A stretch of 12,321 nt of DNA from Hydnum rufescens UP504 (lineage: Eukaryota > Basidiomycota > Agaricomycetes > Cantharellales > Hydnaceae): assembly GCA_014904985.1 (NCBI GenBank), contig MU129347.1, forward strand, positions 3,386 through 15,706, read 5' to 3'. The position numbers were made by a program, and so were the translations under genes. Shown one piece after another: positions 1-9,551 of this stretch. The notes under the pieces were generated by a model. That model was given only the letters and a program-made list of their open reading frames with translations. It searched no databases and had not been told where the DNA came from. Numbering within the stretch: the first letter of the stretch is position 1; each line of letters begins with the position of its first letter.

Positions 1-1239
1 AAATAGGAAAGAAAGAGGGAATGAGAAAGCCGTTGTGGCTTGCTGGAATCGAGTAAGTGTCGCTGCAAGGAGATAAGAACCCTTCCCACTCGTCAGTCAA
101 AGGGGCGATGAAGTTGACGTAACAGTGCCCTAATAGCGAGGGATGGCCAGAGGCCAGCAGTGAATAAAACCATACCCCGTTGGTCTCTGTCCGAGGTGGA
201 AGGAGAAAGGGACACCTGGACGGAACGAAAGTGCGCAAATAGTCCGCTTCACATTGGGGCATGATAGTGGGTCAAAACCTCTTGGCTATACGGTTGTCGG
301 GACACAGATTCGGAATCACTTATTAATGATCGTACACTGGCAGCAAGTCCTTCACCGTATCTCCGGTGAAACGGATTAGATGGAGAATAGCTGAAACTTG
401 GAGACCAGGCCATCAAGAGATTGATAAGACTGCAACCGCGGAGTCAATCGTGCTTGAGGGGTCGGAATATCTAGCGGAGGATAAACTGAGGGTGCCTCGC
501 GCGTGAACAAGTAATCGTATGCAACTTCAGGAGAATGTGGTGCCAGACGATGGGAGCACGGGGTAAACTCATATGGTAAGAAATCTGCGGATCCCCCGGG
601 GCTGGAGCGATGTCTGTCCAACACGCTCTGGACCTCTGCCAAATGATTACGGAGCTCGAGGTTACGGTACCAAATAGCGAACAGTGTTGTGACCGTTCAA
701 TTGGATCGTTCGAATTCTGCAGCCAATCCCTTCGAATGGGTGGTCGGGTAGGGTTCGCACACGGCCATTGCTCAATCAAAAGAGATGTATAATGGGTGAC
801 TTCATCATCGAGTCGCTCATTGTGATTGTCCCATCTGCGCCGGGCAAGATCGGACAGCTCCTCCCCTTCATAGGCCGGGAGCCCTGCTTCAGGCTCCGTT
901 CGAATGGCATTGTATCGTGGGCGTGGGCTAATATCACACGCTGTAATTTGTCAACCTGTGGAGCCCATCCTTGTGAAAGATCGTAATTCTGCCACGGAGG
1001 TGGGTCGATCGACCCGAACTCCGGGAAAATAGCGAATGCAAGGATTGTTGGAATAAAATATCATGCATCCGGAGATGTGTAAGCCAGGCACGACAGTGAA
1101 AATACCAACTGGAAACGGATTTCACCTAGCGGGCCCTGACGACACATGTTGTATAAAGGCAACCAGATCTTCTTAAGATCGCGTTGTTCCAAGAATTGAG
1201 AAGACCAGAGTCCCAATGATGAGTTGTCGGTATTAAGAT
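1..1239 (-). pseudogene. Most decayed block of the relic, continuing off the left edge
   Basis: Family fragments appear in changing frames: HHWDSGLLNSWNNAIL, then WLPLYNMCRQGPLGEIRFQL, LAYTSPDA, an in-frame TGA at 1061-1063, AFAIFPEFGSIDPPPWQNYD, ARRRWDNHNERLDDEVTHYT, SLLIEQWPCANPTRPP, a TGA at 697-699, LELRNHLAEVQSVLDRHRSS, RRYGEGLAASVRSLISDSES, VSRQPYSQEVLTHYHA and VQVSLSPSTSDRDQRGM. The block has more disabling changes per kilobase than the rest. The family's ATP-binding-like NMGQGKTS region is not reached before position 1. Confidence 0.7.
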
Positions 1240-2023
1240 ATCCCCAAGACTGTAGTCCTCGAAGATTTGGCTAGAAACATCCATCCGTGGGGGCTGGAGA
1301 TAGGCCAAGTTGGAAAACCCCGGATGACCGCTTCACTCTGCATTCCTTGGTTTGTGGCAACGTCACGAGAGACGTATACAACATCGACATTGTCCTGGTA
1401 ATGGGAATTTGCACCGCCCGCAAATTCCGGAGAATAAAGAGATGCGCTACGGCGAGCAGCGCGAGCAAGGAGGTGGGTGTCACTGGGGAACTCGATTGCA
1501 ACATTGTCTCGAGAATGATAGAACATCTGCAGTCGCTCCGCATGATCTATTATACTCTGGACGACAGTGCGGAAACCGTCATGCTGTGCCGACGGCGCAA
1601 GTTCAGACCATTTTACTTCCTGCATGACTCTGCGATGGGGCGGATACCACGTCCTGACGGGTGTTAAAGCGCTTATCTTGCGCAATACCTCTACCTCGGC
1701 TGCATCAAGTCTTTGGAAAGAGAGACAACTGGCAGATCGCAATATATTCAAAGCTTCCTCAGTCCCAGTGATCGATGTAAGAGGGTCCGGGAGACAATGG
1801 CCAGTGACAGCATGAAGATAAGGCTCGGAAGTAGTGACTCATCATAGTACCATTCCCGACCAGGCGCCCCAGATTGGTGTCAATTTCGTAGTCGTGATAC
1901 AGGACACGAGTGAGGCGGGCAGTGCTGATGGTGGCAGAGACGTGATTACCGAATGATGAGAAGTTGACTTCCCCTTGGGGAATGATCACTCGACGTGAAC
2001 GAGCAAGCTGGGTGTCCGAACGC
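1240..2023 (-). pseudogene. Central block 5 of DUF6606-type relic
   Basis: Family words continue as RSRRVIIPQGEVNFSSFGNH, YHDYEIDTNLGRLVGN, then after a shift near 1820-1830 YLHAVTGHCLPDPLTSITGT. RLDAAEVEVLRKISALTP, TWYPPHRRVMQEVKWSELAP, QHDGFRTVVQSIIDHAERLQ and LLARAARRSASLYSPEFAGG follow. After RDVATNQGMQSEAVIRG the similarity weakens, so the frame between about 1345 and 1270 is uncertain. Confidence 0.75.
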
Positions 2024-2750
2024 AAACCAACTGGCTGTGAAGGCCGAACATTGTGCCTGACGATTGGTCTTCGTCGACAACCATTCCGGGGAAGTTACGG
2101 GAGTGTAGAAGTCCATTCCGAAGAACAAAAGAAAGCCGAAATCGGGGCAGCTCGACCCATAACCCAAGAGGCTCTCCGGTCGTGACTACTAAGTTGTTAC
2201 GCGATTCAAGGCAAGAGAGGGAATCCAATACCATCTCAAACGTTGGACTTCGAATATCCACTAAGAGGCGCTGCGACGAATCCTCCATCGTCCACGGACC
2301 ACTTTCTGGAAGACACATGCACCAATTCTTCTTTGAATATAACCATGGGTTGTTAAGCGGACGTAACTCGACTTGTCTCGTCGAAACATCAATCCAATGG
2401 ACCATGTGATTAGTCAATGACGTGGGTAGGTCGCCCGTGAAGATGTGATGCGGGAGCAGCTCAAGTGTCGGCCCATTATCCGCCTCGCTAGTTGTCCGTA
2501 AAATGAAGTTTTCACCGTCACGCAACGAAAAATGCATCTGCGGCATCCTAGATAAGACTGCTGCCGACACCAAATTCGGGAGACCACCTACCAGATGTCC
2601 AAATATCAAATTACGAGTCGCATACTCCATGTTTGGCATGTCCGAAGGAATAATATCTAGAATTTTCTGTAACCATTCGTTAACTTTAATCGCGACACGG
2701 TAGTATGGGTCCAAATACCTTTCCCAGGACTCTGCAGGTACATCGGATGT
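2024..2750 (-). pseudogene. Central block 4 of DUF6606-type relic
   Basis: The frame carries ILDIIPSDMPNMEYATRN, FSLRDGENFILRTTSE, LELLPHHIFTGDLPTSL, HWIDVSTRQVELRPL, SQRLLVDIRSPTFEMVLD, VELPRFRLSFVLRNGLL and MVVDEDQSSGTMFGLHSQLV. All appear in the expected order. At the T run (plus-strand A run 2024-2026) the match moves to the next frame, consistent with loss of one T. The words VGGLPNLVSAAVLSRM near the start of the block look like extra sequence compared with the family. Confidence 0.78.
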
Positions 2751-2769
2751 TGGGAAATGGTGCGTGGCA

Positions 2770-3204
2770 AGCGCCAAGCGGCTTGCCATTGACTAGCAAT
2801 TGGCCGTCAAGGAGATTCACGTGCACGTCTTGAGACTCTCCGGCTCCAGTGGAAGTTGCAGTGCTCCACCATCGGTCATTTGGTTCTTTGAGCTGTTTCC
2901 AGGGGGGACCTGGCCTATACCCTCGCCAAACGTTGCCGATGGCCGCGTCCAAACCATCACGATTTTCTCGAATCCTCTCACTGAGCAACGGTTCCATCAA
3001 GTGTGCAAGTCGTCGATCTCGGGCACAAAGCCTCTTCACCTCCAGTGATTCGGCATCCAGATTTGCAGGCAAATTCTCATGAACAGCAATTGCACATCGG
3101 ACAAAAATAAAAACATCCTCCACGGATTCCAGAAGGAATGGTGCATGAAGAGGATCAACGTCATAAGTCCCGCGACATATGGCGGCCACTTCGCAAACAC
3201 ACAT
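2770..3204 (-). pseudogene. Central block 3 of DUF6606-type relic
   Basis: The peptide reads CEVAAICRGTYDVDPLHAPF, VEDVFIFVRCAIAVHENLP, LCARDRRLAHLMEPLL, GLDAAIGNVWRGYRPGPPW and NLLDGQLLVNGKPLG, a well-conserved sequence of family words. It joins block 2 through a one-base shift at about 3205-3235. After GKPLG the frame changes again near 2750-2775; the old frame runs on to 2686 without family resemblance. Confidence 0.78.
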
Positions 3205-3209
3205 GTGGA

Positions 3210-3875
3210 AGGCTCTACTGCAGATTCGTCCTCGTTTTCCTGGAGTATTTCGGCCAACTGATGCATCCAGCGGAGCGTCATGTGTCGCGCCTTGCGTAGT
3301 AAGATATACGCTTGGTCAATGACATTTTGATTTGTTGCCGATGCCAACAGGCGGCCAATGAGTGCGATCGCGGTCTTCGCCGAGATGCGCTCGGACCAGT
3401 TTGCTTCGATATCATTGATCAGTTTTCCCAGCACTTGAAGTAGAGCGATACTGAAATCTGGGGAAGACAGCTCTTCGTGGTAGTCCCAATTTTCCCCATC
3501 CGATTGAGGCCCTATCTGCCAGGCCGCTTGCGTCAGAAGAAGGTACACTTCTTCCCGGTTAAGATTCAGGGTCTGCGCTGCAATCTCGCGAGAGATATTG
3601 AGCCACTGTATTCGGGAACCAGCACGGATGCCGCCGAATGTAATGTATTCATGTAAACTGATATCTGCGGGGCACTCGGATTGCTTCGCCAGAACTTCGT
3701 TTGATGTGTGAGACGTCGAAGTCACGGCGTATTGAAGCGATGAGTACGGTCCCAGGGGCAACTGCATCGTGCATCGCGAAGAAACGTTGCAGTCCGCAAA
3801 AGAATCGGCGGCCCAGCGGTCTTTATCATTATCATGCAGCCTGAACCTCAGCCCATTGTTGAGGAGAAGGAAGCT
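3210..3875 (-). pseudogene. Central block 2 of DUF6606-type relic
   Basis: The frame opens just after a TGA (3876-3878) and reads LLNNGLRFRLHDND, then MQLPLGPYSSLQYAVTSTSH, ECPADISLHEYITFGGIRAG, RIQWLNISREIA, EEVYLLLTQAAWQIGP and RHMTLRWMHQLAEILQENE. These follow the family order. The stretch normally found between REMPL and NGLRF, tens of codons as I recall it, is reduced to about 25 bases. Near 3215 the family match moves to another frame; the original frame stays open to 3036 but reads as nonsense. Confidence 0.75.
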
Positions 3876-3897
3876 TCAGAGCTGGGGATCTTGCCCC

Positions 3898-5014
3898 CTA
3901 TAGTGGCATTTCTCGAATGATTTTCCGGTCGAAGCGAGAGAGATTCTGCCAATTGAACCAGGTGCCCAAACCTAAGATTGCAGAATTCAAACCTGCTAAC
4001 GCTTTAAGCTCTCGATACTTAGCACTTCGTTTGAAGTTCTTCCTTCTTCTCCTTGCGCTTCTGTGTGCGGCAGCCTCAATGGATTCCTTCAGAGTCCGAA
4101 GCTCGAGTGATCTATCAAAATACCGGACGGCGAATGTCTCTGAATTCACCGTATCAGTGAATATGGAACCGTAGATTGCTCTATTGTGTCTCTCGCGCAA
4201 ATATTGCCGGATGCGTGCCACACGATCAAAGGATTTGGATTGCCGCAGGAGAAGCGGCTCTAAGAGCGTTGGAGTGACCTCTGGCAAATAGTCGAGGAGG
4301 AGGGGACAGTTTGCAACAGTGAGCCTGTCGAGTGCAACCCATAACTCGAATAAGGTAAGGAGCATTATGGATTGATCCTCCGGATTGGAGTCATACATAC
4401 GATTTGCCGAGGCATAGTATGTGGTGATGCACGCGGATATCACATTGCAATCACTTAGGACGTCCGTGTGGACCCAATCCTCGAGGTTCCTCTGGACCCA
4501 AGATTCTAGATCTGCTAGTGCAATATATGAGTGGTCCTCGACAGCTTTCGTTAAGGCATGTAGAGTTTGACCGTAGCCGTTATGACGATCGGCGGGTCGT
4601 GGGCGCTCGCGAGGATAGAACATACTTGCGACAGTGCCGGTCCACGCGCCACGTATAGTTTTCTCCAGGTGTGCTCTGCTATTGTGAAGGGAGAGTCGGG
4701 TGTCTCCAAGAATGTCCAATCGGAGAGGTCCCCAAATAGTGGAAGATGCTTGTTCCGCTTGAACTAGCAGCCATCTACTTTGCAGAAGGTGCTCAACCAT
4801 CTTATTAACTTCACAGATCTGTTGAACCAGTAGAGATGCGGTAGGGCGGAGTTTGTGGAGACGGCGGCTAACTTTTGCGCGCATGTAAAACAGAAGATCA
4901 CTAGGCAAGTGATGGGCCACTCCCTCGCGAATCATGTTTGCCATAAGGAAAACCATGAATGACTTGTAGTCAGCATGGTGTTGAACGGGCGAGTTCAGGT
5001 GGATGGGGGCGGGA
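3898..5014 (-). pseudogene. Central block 1 of DUF6606-type relic
   Basis: This is the longest open stretch of the relic. It starts with ADYKSFMVFLMANMI and LPSDLLFYMRAKVSRRLHKL, the conserved region after the DUF6606 domain. It continues with a charged, Leu-rich, probably helical stretch (RIRQYLRERHNR, HRSARRRRKNFKRSAKYREL) to KIIREMPL, where a TAG at 3898-3900 ends it. The frame also runs upstream into the 120-bp repeat, giving a Pro/Ala-rich stretch that may be intronic. No signal peptide or membrane segment is apparent. Confidence 0.75.
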
Positions 5015-5098
5015 GCAGGAACTGGGATTGATCTCCGGAATCCACAGGATATATACAATGTATTACATAATCAAGGGAGATTGTCTACCTCCAACACA
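4979..5098. repeat. 120-bp direct repeat, copy 1
   Basis: Identical to 5687-5806, at an offset of 708 bp. In gene orientation it is the downstream copy and leads into the conserved ADYKSFMVFLMA block. Identity in a gene this decayed means the duplication is younger than most of the other lesions, or that the copies have been converted. Confidence 0.95.
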
Positions 5099-5686
5099 CC
5101 TCCTCAATCGAGACTTGATTACATACTTCCAATCTATCCCAATGCACCAAGAGGGAAAGATGTGACTGGCATTGCTGCATAACCGAATATCCGCACGGGC
5201 GCGACGAGGGAACGGGATTGCCGGGAAGGGATGGATGTGAGTCATGTGATGGCTGTGACAACAACCGGGGGTTCGGATTTGACCGGTCCACATGAATCAT
5301 GAGATAGGGGTTACGGTCACGGGTACGTGTAGGAGCATCCGGGCCGCGAGGCTTCGGCGATACGACGGGCGAGCGAGTAGACCGAAATAACTGGGGGGGG
5401 CTGATACGAGACAAAACCAACGTCCGCACAAACTGAGGGTACCAATACGGGGCGAAACCAACATCCCGCACAAACTTATGGTGGCGGCACAAACCGATAC
5501 CGCGACTGACTTATAGAACCTATGGCTGCACAAACTGATACAGCAACCGACGTATAGCGTATAACCGACTGAGCGAGTGACCGACTAGCAGGTGTCTGTG
5601 ACTTGGTCTGAGTCAGGGAGACAGGTGCCTCTGGTTCCAAGGAGGGCTTCCGGGTCTGCTATAGCCCTGAGCATGGGCCCATAACC
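5099..5686. other. 588-bp insertion between the duplicated segments
   Basis: This sequence interrupts an otherwise continuous family alignment: SLYSKSQDH on one side, ADYKSFM on the other. It has no terminal inverted repeats, no poly-A end and no transposase or reverse-transcriptase peptide that I can see. The longest frame, minus-strand 5085-5492, has biased Ser/Pro/Arg composition and no recognised motif. It contains a degenerate GCACAAAC repeat cluster. Together with one 120-bp copy it makes a 708-bp unit. Its origin is not known. Confidence 0.75.
5414..5557. repeat. Degenerate GCACAAAC direct repeats, about 41 bp period
   Basis: GCACAAAC begins at 5426, 5468, 5487 and 5528. The 30-bp segments 5487-5516 and 5528-5557 match at about 25 positions. 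AAACCAAC...CGCACAAACT recurs from about 5414 and 5455. The repeats lie wholly inside the 588-bp insertion. Confidence 0.6.
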
Positions 5687-5806
5687 TGTTGAACGGGCGA
5701 GTTCAGGTGGATGGGGGCGGGAGCAGGAACTGGGATTGATCTCCGGAATCCACAGGATATATACAATGTATTACATAATCAAGGGAGATTGTCTACCTCC
5801 AACACA
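5687..5806. repeat. 120-bp direct repeat, copy 2
   Basis: By eye this is identical to 4979-5098 over 120 bp, beginning TGTTGAACGGGCG and ending CTACCTCCAACACA. In gene orientation it is the upstream copy and follows directly after SLYSKSQDH. It carries an AGGT (plus-strand ACCT at 5795-5798). Confidence 0.95.
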
Positions 5807-5807
5807 T

Positions 5808-6309
5808 GGTCCTGGCTCTTGCTATATAGCGAGGTCTGGAGGGCCACACGAATGATCAGCCAGAGGGGGATCGACGCCAGGGTAGATAGGTACTGGACAT
5901 TGGACATCATCCGCGACTCGTTTTTGAATCCGCCGAATGTCTGCAGGATGCCCTAGTCCACGCAAGATACCGGTAAGCAACTCGGTGATGTAACGTGGAT
6001 GAGTCGTATCACGAGGCTCGGTCACCGTGGAACCGGCTTTCTTGGTCATCGGAAGAACATCCTCGATTTTGGTGGAATTCAGATCGCTGAGGAACAAGAC
6101 GAGTTCCCTCTGAAAGGCGGGATCCTGGGCCACCGCGGAAGGGATAGTAATAGCGGGTCCTGGGTAGGAACATAGCAATTTTCCTTCGGCTCCCATGACA
6201 GCACCGGCCGACGGTGACGCTTCAAAGGCCTCAAAAACGATGTCGCCATTGTCGAATCGGCGGAGTATGACGCCAGCGTTCTGAGCATGAATAAGGAGCA
6301 ATACGAGGT
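5808..6309 (-). pseudogene. Exon 2 block: rest of DUF6606 domain, two 1-nt shifts
   Basis: Conserved words in order are HAQNAGVILRRFDNG, FEAFEASPSAGAVMGAEG, YPGPAITIPSAVAQDPAF, RDTTHPRYITELLTGILRG and IRRIQKRVADDV. The expected DDV-x-W...YLPWRRSPLWLIIRVALQTSLY then follows, but spread over three frames. It leaves the first frame near 5898-5903 and passes through YLPWRRSP. It then shifts again at the short C run (plus-strand G run 5865-5869) into PLWLIIRVALQTSLYSKSQDH. Each change is best explained by loss of one base. The block ends at the start of the 120-bp duplicated segment. Confidence 0.8.
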
Positions 6310-6373
6310 CTAAACAAGCCATCAGAATTATTGAGAATTGGACGAATTCGTATTGAATAAGAGTCGAACAGAC
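6310..6373 (-). other. Spliceosomal intron, 64 nt
   Basis: On the minus strand the segment begins GTCTGT at 6373 and ends TTTAG at 6310. A CTGAT branch-point-like motif (plus-strand ATCAG at 6321-6325) lies about ten bases before the acceptor. Removing 64 nt links the exon 1 frame to the frame of LVLLLIHAQNAGVILRR, creating the split codon G|AC. Length and signals fit short fungal introns. Reading through without splicing is also open in the second frame, but then exon 1 and exon 2 lie in different frames. Confidence 0.75.
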
Positions 6374-6641
6374 CCCCAGGCCACATCGTAGAGACGAAAC
6401 GTTGTAGTTGATGCTCCGAGACAGGTCGAGCATCGCAGAGGTGACCCATCATCTTTAGTAGAGCATTCCACAGCGTACTTTGGAGCGGGGATATATGTTG
6501 AGTGATGTACTGCTCGAGAGATTTGTGTATTGTCACGCAGAGGGTTTGAGTGTGATCATCGCCCTGGTCATCGCCTTTTTGAGGAAGACGGGGTGGGAGA
6601 AATATATGGTTCACGATGGAGAGAAAAGATTGCAATTCCAT
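6374..6641 (-). pseudogene. Exon 1: start of DUF6606 domain
   Basis: The frame opens with the methionine codon at 6639-6641. The first residues include FLSIVNHIFLPPRLPQKGDD, the usual N-terminal signature of DUF6606 proteins, so this start agrees with the family. It continues through SLEQYITQHI and WNALLKMMGHL to VSEHQLQRFVSTMWPG, where a GT splice donor follows. Joining this frame to the next block across the 64-nt intron gives WPGDLVLLLIHAQNAGV, the expected family continuation, with no frameshift. This exon is intact in the window. Confidence 0.8.
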
Positions 6642-8052
6642 TTAAATGTAATCAAGGATATGCGTGTGTGGGGAGAGGTCGTCGGATTGGGAGTTATCAA
6701 GACTCGAGGAGAGGAAACAGGCGCGGCCTTGTATAAGCACATGAGATGGGGACACTCGTTTAAGACAGCTATTTCCAATGGACATGAGAAATGTATAGCT
6801 GACTGTGAATATCAGGGACACCGATTTTGGCCCATTCTTCTGAAAAAACAATCAGTACTCAGCACAAAGCCTCGAGAAAGCCATACGAACCGCCATCCAT
6901 CTGAACATACGTGGGTGGACCCAATTCTAGAATTTGTGGGTATTCCAAGTCGCGTGGCGGTGCCCGGCGCAGCACCACCCGAAATACGGAAATTGCGCCC
7001 GAGAAGCACTGTTGAAGTTTCCGCGTTTTTTCAACTTTAACTGCCGTCTCGGTTCATGGCTGCATTTTACATGCCTACGGTGCCCGAGCAGGATCAGGTC
7101 AGTACGGTGCCCGCATGCCAGAAAAACGTTCCTTTCCCTTGATTGATTGTGCAGGCGCTCTGAAACCACGGCCTGTGCCAATTTGGTCAAAAAGCCCCCA
7201 CAATAAATGGCATCACAACTAAGCGTTGTTTATCATAATTTCATCTTATCGCTGGCTTTTCTGTGACGGCAGTTTACATCATTTATATGTCTAAGATAAT
7301 TCTCTCCGTGTTTATGCTAAAATCTATCCTCGAGTTCCGTCGAGCATCTTGCCTGAAAGTGCGTCACCACTTCACGGATGAAGCTATCCTCACCCTTTGC
7401 AACACGTCCGTACAGGATACGATCAAGTAAGAGACGTCCGAGACAGGGTCCGTTGCACTTGCTCACGGTTTCGACGTTTCGTATATAGCGAAGAATCCGC
7501 AGGATCACGGACGCAATAATTAACGCATCAAATCTAGGCTTCGTTTTCTAAGACTCTAGCAGTTTAGGGGCGGGAGCGGACGAGAAGACCACAGCCATTG
7601 GGAGTCGTAGTCCAAAGCGCTTGCGGACCCTTCGCAATAACTACACTCCATCTGGCCCCGAGTCATGGGGCCCATATCTTAGGTTGTATGAAGCTACTAC
7701 CGTTTATCTGACTACGTTCAGGGAACATGCGAAAGGAAACGTGGCTTTTGGGAAACACGAACAGTCAGAATTGCGTGGAGACTTAGCGTTTAGGACCCTC
7801 CCACCTCGAGGAAGTGGGAGCGTAGGTCAACTGTCCGCCGTCCGAACTTGACCGTGAACTTCGACACCAGGGCTCATTCGTGCCGTCAGTGGTGTCTGAC
7901 CTTGTTGGGGTGTCTGCTTCCCCTGGTCCTATTGAAACTATCAATCGTCTTGCATACTCGGTGTGCGGGAGGCCAATGGAAAATTTCTCTGAATGCAATC
8001 AAAAGCAGAGCGTACCATCGCGTGCCTAATCGGGGCTTGACGCGGCGGCTAG
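6642..8052. other. Upstream region, no recognised gene
   Basis: About 1.4 kb upstream of the relic. The open frames here (for example plus 6480-7040, plus 7621-7851, minus 7317-7508) show no family motif, and the first runs antisense into exon 1. CGGTGCCCG occurs three times (about 6957, 7079 and 7104). I see no tRNA, rRNA or mobile-element protein. A promoter for the relic would lie just right of 6641, but I see no convincing core element. Confidence 0.5.
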
Positions 8053-8149
8053 GTTCGGTCTTATACCCCTCTAGCTTATAGGAGCGATATGTCGCGGTTC
8101 TCTAAAGATTTCCCGATATATCTCTCCTATAAGAGGTATAAGAGTGAAC
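8053..8149. repeat. Long imperfect inverted repeat (hairpin)
   Basis: The inner arms 8075-8094 and 8114-8133 pair at 18 of 20 positions around a 19-nt loop; CTTATAGGAG pairs perfectly with CTCCTATAAG. Outer arms 8059-8067 and 8135-8143 pair perfectly over 9 bp, and GTTC (8053-8056) with GAAC (8146-8149) extends the stem. The only large asymmetry is a short bulge at 8068-8074. A foldback element, a small RNA precursor, or the remains of a small inverted-repeat element are all possible. Confidence 0.8.
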
Positions 8150-8553
8150 TTAGTGTTCCAACAATGGTGTGTCACATGGTGTCATCTCCCAATAGGGTAA
8201 GCTCCCAATCCCTCAATTGAACGGTCACCAAATGGCCAGGTCCTATCAGCCTGTGATTCTCCAACAATTGGATTAAATGATCAGGCTCTTGAGGGAACAA
8301 GGAGACGCATGGGTGAGAACTCGCGCATAGTGAATATTATTGTCCACTTGTGGCTGAAATTGTACAAAGCAGAAGCTCTTCATGTCTTCATTTAGATCAT
8401 AAGGCGCATGTGCATGCAAGCAAATGTGTGTGTGGGAGAGGAATGCATAGATTTGATTTAAAATTGTAAAGGGGGAAGAAAAACAAAGTGTGATCACCAG
8501 GATCCCACTCTCCATCTCTCTAATATTGATCCCTTCCAAGGAAGCGACAACCC
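8150..8553. other. AT-moderate intergenic sequence, nothing recognised
   Basis: There is no credible coding frame. The only notable points are two CAATTG sites (about 8213-8218 and 8263-8270) and a short TGTGTGTG tract near 8425. I see no element ends. Confidence 0.4.
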
Positions 8554-8590
8554 CACCTTAGGCAGCCTATTTCGGTATCTAATTAGGTAG
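8554..8590. repeat. Left flank repeat of the minisatellite region
   Basis: The segment begins CACCTTAGGCAGCC and ends CTAATTAGGTAG. It resembles 10087-10124 at both ends (CACCTTGGTCAGTC...CTAGTTAGGTAC) with a dissimilar middle. The two copies bracket the whole minisatellite. Confidence 0.45.
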
Positions 8591-8657
8591 TCTTTTTTTG
8601 GTATGAAAGCGGGTCTAATAGGCCTATGCACACATGGCCCCCACATGTACTCAGCTG

Positions 8658-8711
8658 CTGGCATGGGCCCATGGTCCCACCTGCAAAATTAGGTCTCATG
8701 GGCCATGCCAG
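8658..8711. repeat. Palindrome and short inverted repeat
   Basis: CATGGGCCCATG at 8662-8673 is a perfect 12-bp palindrome. CTGGCATGG (8658-8666) is inverted as CCATGCCAG (8703-8711). These lie in a non-coding, CATGG-rich stretch left of the minisatellite; the rest of 8712-8980 shows nothing recognisable. Confidence 0.6.
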
Positions 8712-8980
8712 GCAATTTTTTAGACCCTGGCCCCATGAAAACATATCCTCAGCTTAGAGTCTTACCGGAAAGCTTCATCCCCGGCTATAATTCCTTTTTG
8801 TCCAACTGACAGTATCCGCATGCTTTATCTCCGCAATGGAGTTTTTTTATTTTTATTTTACAAGTCCATCATTACCTTCTTTTCATTACTCTTCCAAGTC
8901 TGTATGCAGCAATATTTCCAATCAAAAGCATTATAATATTCCAAAACAAGGTGGTCTAAATGAGAAGTCATATTGACAGG

Positions 8981-9551
8981 AAATGGGAATGATGTGCAAT
9001 GAGGAAATCATGATGATGCAGGGATTATGACAATGTGAGGATTACAACAATGTGGGATTATGATGACATGGGATTATGATGATGTGGGGATTACGATGAT
9101 GCGGGGATTACAATGATGTGGGTATTGTGACAATGTGGGAATTACGAAGATGTGGGGATTACGACACACAGGGATTATGATGACATGGGATTGCGAAGAT
9201 GCAGGGATTTTGGTGCAATAGCTAAGACAATGCAAGGTGTATGATAGTGTCTAAGATGACACAAGAGCTGAGATGACATGAGAGCTGAGATGATGTGAGA
9301 GCCGAGACAATGCAAGAGCCAAGACAATGTGAGAGCCGAGATGATGCAAGAGCTGAGACAATGTGAGAGCTGAGACAATGCAGACAATGTGAGAGCTGAG
9401 ATGATGCGGGAGCTGAGATATCATGGTGATTACAACTGCAAGAACCTGCACAATGTGAGAAGTATGTGGCATGGAAATTCAACATGAGAAGTACAATGAT
9501 GTGGGGATTTCATGGGAGATGTATGACAATGTGAGAAGTATGATGATATGA
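8981..9551. repeat. Diverged 17-bp minisatellite
   Basis: Roughly 33 units of about 17 bp. At the left they are of the type GGGATTACGATGATGTG; from about 9265 they are of the type GAGCTGAGACAATGTGA. The position-specific pattern (RATG followed by YG/CA) is shared with the uniform block to the right, so both are one repeat family. Some units are 16-18 bp, and differences are mainly transitions such as TG, CA and CG alternates. Confidence 0.85.

Larger units (their letters stand above)
1..6641 (-). pseudogene. Decayed DUF6606/DUF3638-type giant protein gene (5' and central part)
   Basis: The minus strand carries, in order, peptide blocks typical of the fungal DUF6606-DUF3638-DUF3645 proteins (about 3000 residues; often auto-labelled ubiquitinyl hydrolase; I know of no firm function). 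Landmarks are NHIFLPPRLPQ at the start, HAQNAGVILRR, RDTTHPRYITELLTGILRG, PLWLIIRVALQTSLY, HTSNEVLAKQSECPADISLH, LLTQAAWQIGP, NLLDGQLLVNGKPLG, LLVDIRSPTFEMV and ALTPVRTWYPPHRRVMQ. The blocks are colinear, but the frame changes about every few hundred bases. Frameshifts lie near 5900, 5867, 3215, 2760, 2025, 1825, 1175, 895, 390, 255 and 225. In-frame stops lie at 3898-3900, 1061-1063 and 697-699. A 588-bp insertion and an apparent internal deletion add to this. The gene leaves the window before the expected DUF3638 ATPase-like region. A non-functional relic is the best reading. Sequencing error could explain some single-base shifts but not the insertion, the loss and the stops together. Confidence 0.85.

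Noticed and set aside
1287..1815. Plus-strand open frames over the relic
   Set aside because: They are antisense shadows of recognisable minus-strand family peptide.
5085..5492. Minus-strand 135-codon frame in the filler
   Set aside because: Biased composition, no motif, and it crosses the junction into the 120-bp repeat.
1..6641. Relic as purely a sequencing artefact
   Set aside because: Several shifts are in short homopolymers, which fits read error, but the in-frame stops, the internal loss and the 708-bp duplication do not. It remains possible for some of the shifts.
6480..7040. Plus-strand open frame of 186 codons
   Set aside because: It overlaps exon 1 of the relic in antisense and has no recognisable motif or convincing codon pattern.
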